Of a DNA stretch of 64,000 nucleotides, positions 46,508-57,599 are shown one piece after another (within the stretch, counting starts at the first letter, position 1; each line of letters begins with the position of its first letter). The notes under the pieces are model-generated. The model was not told the origin of the DNA, did not search any database, and saw only the letters and a list, made by a program, of their open reading frames with translations. The stretch is taken from contig JBBPTG010000108.1 of NCBI GenBank assembly GCA_038093975.1, positions 23,162 through 87,161 of the forward strand, given 5' to 3'. The translations under genes were made by a program, and so were the position numbers. Source of the DNA: Chalciporus piperatus (lineage: Eukaryota > Basidiomycota > Agaricomycetes > Boletales > Boletaceae).

Positions 46508-49294
46508 GTCAATGATATTTCCTTCTTCCTTTTTCCAAAGTTTACTTCCTCCACTGACAGCTGCAAGCAAGGATCAGATAGAATCAGCCAATTATAAACA
46601 GTCGTGTGACTTGTTGCCCGACTTCGGAGTCCGCCAACCGAAGGAAATCGTGGCTTATTATATTCAGTGGAGACTAGTCCTGACGTATTCTTGAGTTGTT
46701 TGACGGCGAAGTTGTCGAGGGAAGTGCGATGCAAGAGCGTACTCTGCGGGTCCACGTTTGTTTCATCCTGCAGTGCTGGCTGCAGTGATAGTATGGTGGG
46801 GACGATGATGAGGAGGAGGCGCGACCACTTGAATCATTTTTACGCTGTCTCTGGAGAGGTGATGATACTTATAAGTGAGTACGAGTCGCTCGCCATCATG
46901 CATCATTCCGTATCATTCGGACAAACGACTGACGTCTCGTAGATCACATACTTTGATGGATCTCCTGATCGACCCAATCATTCCGGCAACGGTGACCATG
47001 GACGGAGCGGTGGGTACGACTCTCTCCTTTTCATCCTACACGCCGCCAATCACCTTCAGGGTATCTGACCGCCTTAGCGCAATTGACCTTCCAGTTGCCA
47101 GCTACTGCTGCCCGACCATTCTGGTGACCAGACTTAGCAGATTTGTGGCACATCCCTGTTGTCAGGTGAATAGGTGAAAGCCACCAGACATAGATCTTGA
47201 GCTTACTGATGTCCCCCTGGCATGGATAGGGTTTCTTGAGGAAGCGTCTCCCTCGGAGGACCGTGCGGGGATGCCCACAGCAGTGGGAAAACCAACAAAT
47301 ACGAGTGCGACCAACGCGTCAGTAATACGCATAGTGATGTTCAGTCGATGAAAGGTAAGCTGGGAAGTCAGCCGAAGTTGGACAGCTCCGTCGTCCTTTT
47401 ATTAAGTCTAGGACACTCTTTGAGCAATTCCACGCGGCTTTCGGAAACGAGGGCGAGTCGGCCATCGCGGAACGTTTCATGTCTTCTAACAGCTTCGTAC
47501 TGTGTTAAACTCGGCAACTGACACTCGCCGCACATCCGTTTATTCACCACCCCCAGCGGGCTGTACAATGATGCCAGTGAATGCCAATGTTGGCCTTTTG
47601 TTGATTGTATCCGAAGAACTAAGACAAGCTTGCGACCGTAAGTGCTTCAAGTTGGTGTTGACAGGTTCTGACTGCAAGTTGTTACACAGCTCCCGAAAAT
47701 TCAACTGAGATTCATCTGGTTATTAGAAGTTCACCACGTCTCTTTGGTTGTATTGGACCCAATGGTGCAGCATCACGACACTTTCGTGACAGGTAATAGA
47801 ACTTCACGTCAAGTTGGGGGATACAATTTCACGGGGCTCGGCACTCGTCATACGTTGGCAGCATCGGTGTAGCAGGCGACTCCCTTATAATACATACGTC
47901 CTCGCGCCACCGTATCCGCGAGGGTATGTCTTATGATATGCGTTTCAAAGGTATGTTTTACAGGATAAGAATAACTCAAAATACGTGCCGCTTGATTTCT
48001 GCGGGTCGCGACGGCAGGGATATGTTTGTCACGAGAATGATCACCGCCTAGTCACCTATCCTTGTTATCTTGTTCGTTTCCTCGAGGATACGATTGGCGG
48101 TTGCAAAGACTGTTGAACACTACTTGGATCAAGTTAGGGACATGGTCAGACATCCGCCCAGCTACTCAGCGCACACGGGCCTTCGTTTTTGTTGGAAGGG
48201 GTGGTATTCGGAAGCTTGAGGACGAGTTAAAGTTACGACCTCGTGCACTGACGGGTTCCAAATTTAGACACGCATCTTGCCGAAGGCTATAAAACTTTCC
48301 TCGACGCGAGTTAGGCTCGCGTATCTTTCTTCTTGTACCATCGTGCGTAGATTGTAAGTATCGTCTGCCTTTGCGTTTTCTCCACCTACCTTCAGGATGA
48401 CCTTATTCTCTTCCCCGTCCTACACGACCATGCCGAGGAACAGAGCAGTTCGTTCGCAACGAACACGCGTTCTACGGAGCGCATAGCGTACTTGCCAGTG
48501 CCATTTTGTCTGACTTTTTTCTCTCTGTCGTCGACCACCACCTTTCGTTCTTTACTCACGCTTTATACAGTTTACAGGAGCATGACGCGCCGGTGATCAC
48601 TTCAATCGATCGGATCAGCTAGGTCAGTTTCCCAATCCTCTTCATCAACCCGCTTCACCGCTGCGCCAATCTTCCATGATGAAATATTCCGTCTATTCGC
48701 AGTTTCCACTCTAGCGCCCTCCGGCAGGAGTAACTCCCCCAATGCGGAACGCTTTATATTCCCCCTCGTACCATGTGAACCCAAAAAACATGTTGTCGAG
48801 CGTGGGCCGCCACTTTTGTGGTGCGCTGAGCGGAAAGCGGGGGTCGGCGCCATGAGAGCTAACAAGCACCTTCCTTTGGATGTCTGATCTCTTTTTTCTT
48901 TGGCGCAGCGAGCATTTTATCTGTGTTCGTTCGTTTGCTGACCAGAGCTTTACAGGTGACTGACGTTGTATTGTACTGATTCCTGTCAATGTTGCTCTCC
49001 AATGATAACAGTTCTAAACATCTTGAGTCGGTTGCGAGCTTGCTTTCCCCTGTGACGGTATATTGTTATCCAATTGTTATCAACTACAAAAGTCCATTTC
49101 CATACAAGAATGAATGTGAATCAACTAAAGTGAACTCGTTACGAAGTAATATGCGTGGGGCAAAAGGTCAGTGAAACTCGGAGACTTGAACGAAATTATG
49201 TACGGGCGAAACATCTACGCACGAATCGACCCCTCTGTGAATACCCTACGAAAACCGCAAACCTTCCTGCCCTTGCAACTCCAAGCCAAGGACA
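46508..49294. other. Gene-poor stretch of about 2.8 kb
   Basis: No strong gene. A possible signal-peptide exon (47207-47332, minus) and two overlapping minus frames at 48602-48989 are the only points of note. The latter include FFGFTWYEGEYKAFRIGG in one frame and VKRVDEEDWETDLADPID in another and might be the end of a decayed gene. A 7-bp inverted repeat with a 3-nt loop lies near 48450-48467. Confidence 0.4.
47207..47332 (-). CDS. Possible first exon of a small secreted protein
   Basis: A 42-codon frame opens MRITDALVALVFVGFPTAVG, a plausible signal peptide, and ends at a good GTAAGC donor in phase 0. The nearest acceptor (ACAACAG, about 47160) would add 17 codons before a stop. The model is speculative. 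Confidence 0.2.
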
Positions 49295-52200
49295 TCACAT
49301 CGGGGCCATCAGCGTCGGGGACTGAGACTGTGTCTCCCCCACCCCCGCAGATGCATTAAACATCGCCTTGAGCGCCAAATCGTTCCTCTTCTGCCTCACC
49401 CTCTCTGCCTCCTCCGCACCCCCTGTCATCTTCAACCTCTTCCCATTGACGAACCCAGTCAGCTCGTGTTGAAACTCGTCCGACTGACTCGCAAGCTCTT
49501 TCTCCCGACTCTTCTGATTCGCAACGATAGCCTTCATCCTCTTCTCCGGATCCACAGCCGCACCTCGAATCTCCATCATAACCGTACTCAACCCACCGTG
49601 TCCCTCCTCTGGTGGAACAGGCTTGAACGACCGTCCTCGACTACCTTTCCCAGGTCCCGTCCCACGTATCGAAATCACCTTTTGGACATGTCCAATCACC
49701 TCCACGAGGGCCTTGTGATCCTCGACAAGATCCCCCAACAACTCTTCCTGATGTCCCAAAAACCCTTGTTCCTCCACAATATTCTGCAACTCCTCTTCCC
49801 ACGTCTTCTTCCACATCGGTTTAATGGTGTCGATGTGTTCTTTGAGACTAGCGAGTTCGGTGGCCGTCGAAGTGATATCATCGATGACCGTCTTGAGGAG
49901 TAGAGGTTTGGGAGATATGTGTCGCTTGATCACGTCGTCTTTGAGCGCTTCGACGGTATCTTGGAGTTCTTCGATTTTGGTGAGCACGTTTTGACTCCGC
50001 GTGTCGAGTTTCGTCTTTCCGGTATCGATGTACGCACGGGCCCCGCCAACTTGGGCGCTCGCGAGCTGTTTCACAGACTTGGTCTGCGTACGCAAGGCAC
50101 CCAACGATTCCTTGGTCGATTTCATGAAATCGGTATACAACTGCCTCATGATCCCGAGATCCCGTCGTAGATTCTGGACCTCGTCGAACTGGGTCTTGAG
50201 GTCGTTGACGACCCGATTCGAGTACTCGGACATGACAGAGGCGCCCGTCATTTGAGGTTGAAGTTGGAGGGATTGACCGGTCATTTGGGGTTGGATGAAC
50301 GGGTTGGGGCCGTCTCCGACAATACGGGAGAGACGACGAGCAACATGGGCGAATTGTTTATCAGAGGGACGGTCAGCGACGGGAGTGCTTTCGGCGAATT
50401 CGGGAGGTACGAAGGGGGTGAATTGATTCGAGGATCGACGGTTGGTAGCGATAGCGGTCTTGAGTTCTTTGAGGTCATTGGATAACGTTGATATCTGTGC
50501 ATCTATGTGCTGCTTGATCTGATCGAGTGCTACAGGGCGCATATACTCAGCGAGAAGCACAACCAAAAAGCATAATGTCGGACTCACGTTCGATGTTGAG
50601 AGACAACAAACATTTTTCCTTCACTTCTTCGATTTCTTCTAATTCATATTGGACACCGCTGGACGGATCACGTATGTATATGGCAGGGAAGTTATCCATG
50701 CCTGGGTTGTACGAGAACTTGTCTACAAAGAGCATCCGAAGGGAGGCAAATGTTAGCCCAGGCTCGAGCGTGACTTTCTTGACTTCGCGGCCGACCTGGA
50801 GGAACACCGGGAACGACGTTGGCTGAGATGGCTCCTCCGGTTCTTCCTCCTCCACCAGTTTGCTTAGATGAGATTGAGCCCGGTTGACAGTCGATGATGA
50901 TCGCATGGTGTCAGTCATTAAGGGTGGTAAAGGTGGAACAGGCGGCGCTGCAGGTGAAGGTTGACGCTGGGATTTCCTCGGTGCTCCATCCCTCTTCCCC
51001 TCTGGTTCATCGACCTCCGTCAGTACGGTAAGATCCCCAGGGGTCAAAGCCGAAGAAGCGGCCATAGATCGACGATTTGGAGATCCAGCTAATGAATGCT
51101 CACGCGTGATAGCACCACCTGTCATTTTACTGATATGGTAGGTCGAAAACCGCTTTGATGCCCTTCGTTCGAGGGCCTCGCTCTTCTTGAGAGCGGCGAG
51201 GGAGCTAGCGACCGCTGGAACGTCGGCTGCTTCGATCGGTGGGGTTTGTGGGGGGGATGGTTCTGTTCCATTGGCGTCATTAGGGTCTGGGGAAGGTTCT
51301 TCGACGATGACGGCAGGAGGCGGGGTTGATGGGGGTGGTGAAACGGGTTTGTCAACGAGAGAGTAGCGTTTTACAGAGGCAGGAACTGGCACGGATTGTG
51401 CAGGAGGGGAGAATGGGACTTCTTTGACCAATTCTGGTGTTGGTGGGTAAGATGTGCGCTGATTGCCTGGGGAAGGGGTGAGAGTCTCAGCAGGGGCATG
51501 CTGTTCCTGATGGATATGTGGTTGCGGATAGGGAGATCGAGAGTTGCGAGAGTGTGGCGGTGGCACTTGAAAGATTCGCTCGTTGTCGCTATTTACCAAC
51601 GTGCTCTCACTGACCGGAGGGTCGTCGTCAGGTTCTTGAAACACGGGGGGTGGCGTCATGCGCGGTCGAGTTTCCGACGGCTTTGAAGAACTAGAGTGCC
51701 TGGCCAACTGCCTCGCGGCATTCTCCCTGTCTCTCTCCGCAACCCTCTCTTCATCAACCGTACTCCGCGATAACTGCGACCGATGTCTCCTTTCATCGTC
51801 CTTTTTCGAGGACGTTTTATCCGTCTTTGAGGATCGACTGTCGGAGCGAGAGTGTGCAGTGTTAGAGCGTTGGCGGCCTGGTTGATCGGCGACTATTCGG
51901 CGGTACATGGTTTGTTTGTTGCGCAGCCCCTGCAGGAGGCGTGTTATTATCGCTCGCACCTGGGGCAGAAATACCGCCAGACTTTCTTGGTTTGCGTCTT
52001 CAGCTAAGCAATTTTCGAGAACTTCACGAAGGTCTTCGGGGATAGACATGAGGTCTCTGTGGAGAGTGGATATACTTAGCACTGGGGTGTGTTGGCCTGC
52101 AGGTTGATGCAACGCACGTCATATCTATATTGAATGAGGCAAACGCAGCCACAGCTGCGTTGAAATCGTTGCCCAGACGGACGTAGACATCGCTGATCTG

Positions 52201-52476
52201 GTTTTCGGTCATTTGGAGATTGCTCCATAAGGTGAGGGATTCGAGGAGTTGCTTGATCGCTACGAGAAGCCTCGTCACTGCAGATTCGACTGCAGGCTAA
52301 TGCGAGTGGCGATAAGCACGGCTGGATATGGGCTAGAAAGGATGACCTACATGACTCGAGCGCGCTCGCGATGAGGAAGAGCTTGATGAGTGGGTGGAGG
52401 TCACGGAGGGGTTGTCGCGGCGAGACTTGTGACCATCGTACGGGGGTGGTTGCTGGTCGGCGGGGGTGGTAGCCAT
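49295..52476 (-). CDS. BUD6: Bud6/Aip3-like actin-interacting polarity protein, 4 exons
   Basis: Exons 52476-52351, 52296-52118, 52056-50588 and 50529-49295 give 1,002 residues with consistent phases. Bud6/Aip3 is a polarisome component that binds actin monomers and works with formins at growth tips. The N-terminal conserved block (about residues 43-160) includes VTRLLVAIKQLLESLTLW and DVYVRLGNDFNAAVAAF. The middle 350 residues are disordered and Pro-rich. A ubiquitin-like fold precedes the C-terminal domain (VFLQVGREVKKVTLEPGL, LRMLFVDKFSYNPG, IYIRDPSSGVQYELE). From about residue 592 a long helical coiled-coil AIP3 region follows (DQIKQHIDAQISTLSNDL, QFDEVQNLRRDLGIMRQL). The upstream frame stays open to about 52545, but the ATG at 52476 gives the expected N-terminus. 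Confidence 0.9.
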
Positions 52477-53738
52477 GAAGGCGGGGGTAGATATGGCGGG
52501 GGTGATCAAGTCTTGTGGACCGTAAAGTACAGTACACCTCAGCAAGACGAGCCCGTGATGGAATCAATCGCAACTTGGCACGGTGGGAATTTTCATGTTA
52601 CGCGAACATCACCGCAAAACATACCTTGACATTTACAATCTGATGCGTCCATCATGCAGCCATGTAGGAAAATGCAGAACTTGCGTTATCTTCTCGAGAA
52701 TGTAACCATCACGCGGTTCGTTATGCAAGTTGTGCGCAAGTTTTATTTCCCGAGCGTCTCCGGAGGCTTCAGGATCAAGGGCAGCAGTCACTGGCGTAAA
52801 AGGACATAGAGTTGGTCCTTCGCCCTGGCAAGACATGCTCATCGCTGATGATGCTTTGATAGATTGGAGATGGGTGCACATGTATCGTGTCTCACCGACA
52901 CATTAGGCCATTGGTATCTTGGTTGGTATGTAGCCTGGGCCTTGCCAATGTCGAGGGTTCCCTTCCATTATGGTTCAGCCCTGCTCCCATGCCATGCAGT
53001 CAGTCCATTCTCGAGATTATCGAGTGCTCATGCTTTCCAACTCTCTGTGGCCCGTGGGAAGAAGCACACGTTCAACTCCTTCAGCTTGAAAGTCGAAGCG
53101 GAATAAAGTTCCATTGTCGCTTTCAGAAAGCGTAGTACGAGACTTGGTAACAACATCAAGCCCACGAGCGGCCGCAGATGCTAAGCCGAATAGCGGCCAC
53201 AAAACTAACGGGCCGGGTTGCGAGATCGAGCCAGGTAAGAAGGAATGTTTGTTGCATTTTCTTTGGTATCTATTACAGCGTTTCAATGGACCTAAACTCC
53301 CTCTTCAATATACTTCGAGCTGGTTATGCAACCACGATGGGCACCGGGAGGCACGATCCGTATAGGCGCATTCTGCCAGCTGCCAGCTGCAAAAGCGGTC
53401 ACAGACATGGTCAGAATCAATGAATTCGTAACTTGAAACCGCGTGTTCCCCTTGCGTTTTGACACCGGCCGCGAGGCTATCGCGTGCGGTGACTGCGGCC
53501 ACTTTGAAAGGTTCAATCAGTCTTGGAACGGAAGAAATTGGGGTACATTGACGAAGAGGTGACGAGAATAAAACATTGTGGACTCGTTGATCCCCGAGTC
53601 TTTCTTTGTAATCGGCATTTCGTTCCCCTAACATTTGTGCTTCTGTCGAGTTCAAGTTCGCGCCGCGGACTTACAGCACCACTGTTCAACCACAACACAA
53701 CAAGTATGTCATGGTACCCACTTTCTCTGCATCAACAG
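52477..53738. other. Divergent intergenic region, no gene seen
   Basis: Contains the promoters of the Bud6-like gene (minus) and the 2OG oxygenase (plus), plus the unresolved first exon or exons of the latter. Short frames on both strands are not convincing. Confidence 0.45.
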
Positions 53739-55273
53739 GAAAAAGGCCAGTGAGTCAGATTGGAGTCAGACATCCATATCTGATGCCTCGGAAAAACTCT
53801 ATCAACGTTTTCAGAACGTGTAGAGCTTGTCGAGAAAATCTCCGAGATCTATAGCGTGCTTGTCAATACGCAAGCACCGTTTTGCGCAGGAACATGTCCT
53901 GTCCCTGCTGACAAATGTCTTGTCCAATACCGCTCGACAGATAGTTTGAGGTACGGTCTGTGTCGGGTAAATGAGGTCGCACCACTGACCTCCCCGGCGA
54001 AGGGAGATCAACCTCTCAAATGCTACCGAGGCAGATCTGGAGAATTTTACCAGGGCGTGCAAACCGGCGTCCTTTGCCAGAAACGATCAGGACGTGCTCG
54101 ACGAATCTTACCGCAAAGCCTGGAAGATGGACGGAGGTGACTACCTCACAAACTTCAACGTCGAAGATACCGAGATCGTTAGTACCGTCAAGTCTAAGCT
54201 CGTTCAATCAGGGAACAACTACAACAGGGAGGTAGAAGTCGAGCTATACAAGCTCAACGTGTATGGTAGGTTCTCGATTCTCACAGGCAGAGTCCATGGC
54301 TTGAATATATGCGCGTATAACAGGCAAAGGATCCTTCTTCAAGTCACATAAAGACACTCCTCGCTCTGATAGGATGTTTGGTTCCCTCGTCGTCCTATTT
54401 CCTACCGCTCACGAGGGCGGAGTCTTCACCCTGCGTCATCACGATCAAGAATGGGAAACCGACTTCGCGACAATGGTTTCCGAGGCGCAGCAGACCCCCT
54501 CTGTCGGGTTCGTGGCGTTTTTCAGCGACATCGATCATGAAGTCAAGGAGGTCACGTCTGGATACCGCGTCACTCTGACATATAATCTCTCGTTTGCACC
54601 ATCAAGTCGACGCAACACTCAACCCAGCATCATCAGAGAAATCCAACCTTTCGGTGAGAAGACTGCCAAGCTGGAGAAAGATATCGAGGAACTCTCTGCA
54701 CTCGACATATTTGAGGCATACATCGCCTTCGGGTTGCTGTACCAATATCCTGCGAGCGAGCGAGGATTCGTCGCTTCGCTCCACACCTGCCTCAAAGGCC
54801 AAGACGCTGCAATCGCGAGCATCCTAGACAACCTGGGCCTGGACTGGAAAATTCGTGTGTGCTATCACGCGCATGCTAACTACAACAACGGGTATTTCAT
54901 CTCCAAGTTCGTTCTCCAGTTCGAACCATACGCCAACATCGATGATTTCGACCATCTACTCCCCGACATGGAACACGTCTTTTTCGTGCCGGACAGCCCA
55001 TTCGAGAACATGAAAGGCGAGGATGTGGCGCAGCTTTCTGATGATATGTGGTGCCCCGTTCCGGTAACGCCCATTCCACGGTTCCCTCGTCGACCGGCTC
55101 GTTTCATCGAGTATGGAAATGACGTTTCGGCTGGGAAGCTTTATGCGGATGTTTGCATAATCATCGAGGTTCCCGCATATCGTAGGGTGGTGAGCGGGAT
55201 GCTGGCAAGTATAAGTGATGGTCGCAAGGATATGCTTGATCACTTGTCGGACGAGGAAGAGAGCGATGAATGA
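53739..55273 (+). CDS. 2-oxoglutarate/Fe(II) dioxygenase (prolyl 4-hydroxylase-like), 5' end unresolved
   Basis: Exons that can be linked: 53739-53749, 53815-53950, 54003-54265 and 54324-55273; the start codon lies in an upstream exon I could not place. The N-terminal part has APFCAGTCPVPADK and LDESYRKAWKMD, typical of a basidiomycete oxygenase family. The iron and cosubstrate residues are SHKDTP (His and Asp), DIDHEV (second His) and SGYRVTLTYNL (2OG-binding Arg). FGSLVVLFPTAHEGG forms the core strand. Substrate is unknown. The C-terminus is acidic (SDEEESDE). A truncated paralog lies at 62171-62957. The 11-nt microexon at 53739 is the weakest element. Confidence 0.8.
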
Positions 55274-55484
55274 GGCCGCGATTTGAGTTGTGTTCGAGCG
55301 CACATGTTGTACGAGTAACTGATCGCGGTGTCAGCAACGAGGTCTGGTCTGGGAAGATTGAGAAATAACGGTCAGCACTCAAATGCGTGTTTTCCTAGAT
55401 GGCATAACTCGTATGACATTGAACTTGGGTCGTTGCAGCTGAAGTCAAAAGAAAACGTAGCCTGGACATTATGTAGTTGAATAA

Positions 55485-57053
55485 TCATGCACATGGGTAA
55501 ATCTGCAAGCGTCCTCGAGCTACCCGGGTATCAATACAATCAGAAGCGATCATGATGTCGACAATCCCGGAAAAGGTGAATTCGCCAACGTTGTCCTTGA
55601 GCCACCGTACGTCCTCATCCTCCTCCTTAGTGTCATCATCCACAAGGTCAAAGCACTCCAGATATAGTGACTTGAGTAGGTGACCAGCATCCTTTCGCGT
55701 TTGCACCACCTCACGAACGACACACAGGTCGGCAGGTACGACTGAGACGAAGAGGCTTTCGAGCGACGGAAGCAGGACAGCCTCTCCTGTCGTATTTGAG
55801 GCAAAGGGTCTGAGATATCCAAGAAACATCCGGGTAGAATGCCGGCGCTTGTCGGGTTCGTATGCTGGGATATGGAGTGATTTGAGGTTCTGGAGTTGGA
55901 TGTAGAGTCTCCGGACATCTTGCTTGTGAATGAGAAAAAATCCGATTTTGAGTGTGTGGAGACGATTGAGGGAGTCGAGGACTAAGCTAAAAATTGGCTC
56001 ATCAAGTGAAAAGGTGGACAAACCGTGTTGAGCCCCCTGAGCGACGGCTAAACACTCCAGGGAAGGCATGTGGAGCTTGCGGAGCAAGTAAAAGGTGCGA
56101 TTTCGCGAATCGTCCCTAAATGAGAAATGAGTTACATTGAGGAGGGGGATAGAAGCGTCCGGGTCTCCAACTCCCGCGTCCATCCAATCCTCCGCCAGCG
56201 GATCGCCGGATGGTCCCGAAAAATGGAGAGTCAGCTTTTTGAGTCTCGGAGCACCACGTAGGATGGTAATGAACTGGGCGCAAGATGGACGAAGGTTCTC
56301 CGGATGGTCCGCGAGTTCGAGTGAAGTGAGATTGGGCGCAGATGAGATCCAGGGCTGATCCCAATCGATAGGCATCCCCCACAAGCTGACAGTATCGAGA
56401 AGGGGGGCTGAGCCACCGAAAAGGGGTTTAAAGTGCTGGACATCAACACCTCGTAGTTTTTTGCAAAAGCCATGATGCAATTTCAGAGTGGTGAGTTTAG
56501 CAGCGGTGGGAACGGTTGTCTGAGAGGCGATGTCAAGGAACGCAAGCATGTCGTTGTGAAGCATGAATTCGATTCGGAGGGAATGGCAACGATGCGCGTG
56601 TGGCGACAGCAACGAGTGCCACTGTGGATTGGGTTGAGCTGAGCTCCAGAGAACGTCTATCGAGAGGTCCTTGCTCCGTTCAATGACAGATAGGACGCGG
56701 TTGAAAGAACCGCCGTTAGATCCTGTGGCTGGAACCGCGAGCGAAATGGCCGCCCAGAAAGAGGGAGTCGAGATTGCTAGGTTACGCCAATAGCGACACA
56801 CATGCGACACGAGGATCGGGAATGGGTCGTGATCAGGGTAACCTTGGGGTCCGAATTGGGCGAGGTTGATTCTATCAGAATCCATCCATTCCAAGTAAAG
56901 CGGCGTGATGGTGTCCTCCCGTTCACCGTTTGAGAGACCAAACCGAAAAATGCGCAAAAGAAGTTCTGGCGGGAGGCTGTTGATAGTGCACGGATGACCT
57001 TCGAGAGGCTCGTGATGAACGAAAGAGCTGTTTGGGAGGGATACAGGATTCAT
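55485..57053 (-). CDS. F-box protein, single exon
   Basis: An intact 522-residue frame from ATG at 57053. The F-box is near residues 20-100: INSLPPELLLRIFRFGL, then FPILVSHVCRYWRNLAI and STPSFWAAISL, the usual basidiomycete F-box-like layout. The rest consists of irregular leucine-rich segments (LTSLELADHPENL, LKKLTLHFSG, LHTLKIGFFLI) that would form the substrate-binding arc. F-box proteins link substrates to SCF ubiquitin ligases through Skp1; the target is unknown. This family is greatly expanded in Agaricomycetes. It is convergent with the 2OG oxygenase gene, with 211 bp between stops. Confidence 0.93.
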   Translation of the reverse strand: MNPVSLPNSSFVHHEPLEGHPCTINSLPPELLLRIFRFGLSNGEREDTITPLYLEWMDSDRINLAQFGPQGYPDHDPFPILVSHVCRYWRNLAISTPSFWAAISLAVPATGSNGGSFNRVLSVIERSKDLSIDVLWSSAQPNPQWHSLLSPHAHRCHSLRIEFMLHNDMLAFLDIASQTTVPTAAKLTTLKLHHGFCKKLRGVDVQHFKPLFGGSAPLLDTVSLWGMPIDWDQPWISSAPNLTSLELADHPENLRPSCAQFITILRGAPRLKKLTLHFSGPSGDPLAEDWMDAGVGDPDASIPLLNVTHFSFRDDSRNRTFYLLRKLHMPSLECLAVAQGAQHGLSTFSLDEPIFSLVLDSLNRLHTLKIGFFLIHKQDVRRLYIQLQNLKSLHIPAYEPDKRRHSTRMFLGYLRPFASNTTGEAVLLPSLESLFVSVVPADLCVVREVVQTRKDAGHLLKSLYLECFDLVDDDTKEEDEDVRWLKDNVGEFTFSGIVDIMIASDCIDTRVARGRLQIYPCA

Positions 57054-57599
57054 TGTGGATATCTGTGCTTCGTGTCAGACTGTCAGTGGATGATATCCCG
57101 TACCAAGTTGTACTGACCCAGGACCAACGCAACGGAGTGTTTCACCAGCTTGAGCTTGAGCTTGAACGTGTCACTATTATATCCCCTGGGCGTGAAGACT
57201 CGTGTCACCGGCACCGCGCCGGGCGAATCACCCGGTGAACAATGAATTCCGTAAAGAGCAAATCAATTGGAGCACGAAACCATCCGTCCATACGGAAGCG
57301 ACAAAGTGAAATGCCACGTGTAGAGTCGGTGAATCCAACGGCACGCAGTAATCGGCCTTTCATAAAATTGCCAATAGACATGAAGCGAACGATACTGTAA
57401 TGTGCTCGTCAAGCAAGACGTCAAGTTTAATTGTGTTCTTTTAGAATAGCTTGACCAAGCCGAACGCAATGACCCAGGGGAGCTGCTGCAACGGTCCGAG
57501 GATCGTCAAAGGACACTCAAGTTCGAAACGTCAGGTAAAATAATCATATGTATACACACCGTGTCCGATCTATTATACAAAGCCGCATCTCAAATACCC
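57054..57599. other. Intergenic stretch, no gene seen
   Basis: Promoter of the F-box gene and 3' end of the Dcr2-like gene. No supported frame. Confidence 0.5.

Noticed and set aside
48300..48330. Short hairpin CGCGAG...CTCGCG near 48307-48326 considered as an RNA gene
   Set aside because: Only six base pairs, no flanking conserved elements, and common at this GC content.
9847..52476. A functional polarity cluster formed by the Gin4-like kinase and Bud6
   Set aside because: They lie about 37 kb apart with many unrelated genes between; co-location gives no support for a cluster.
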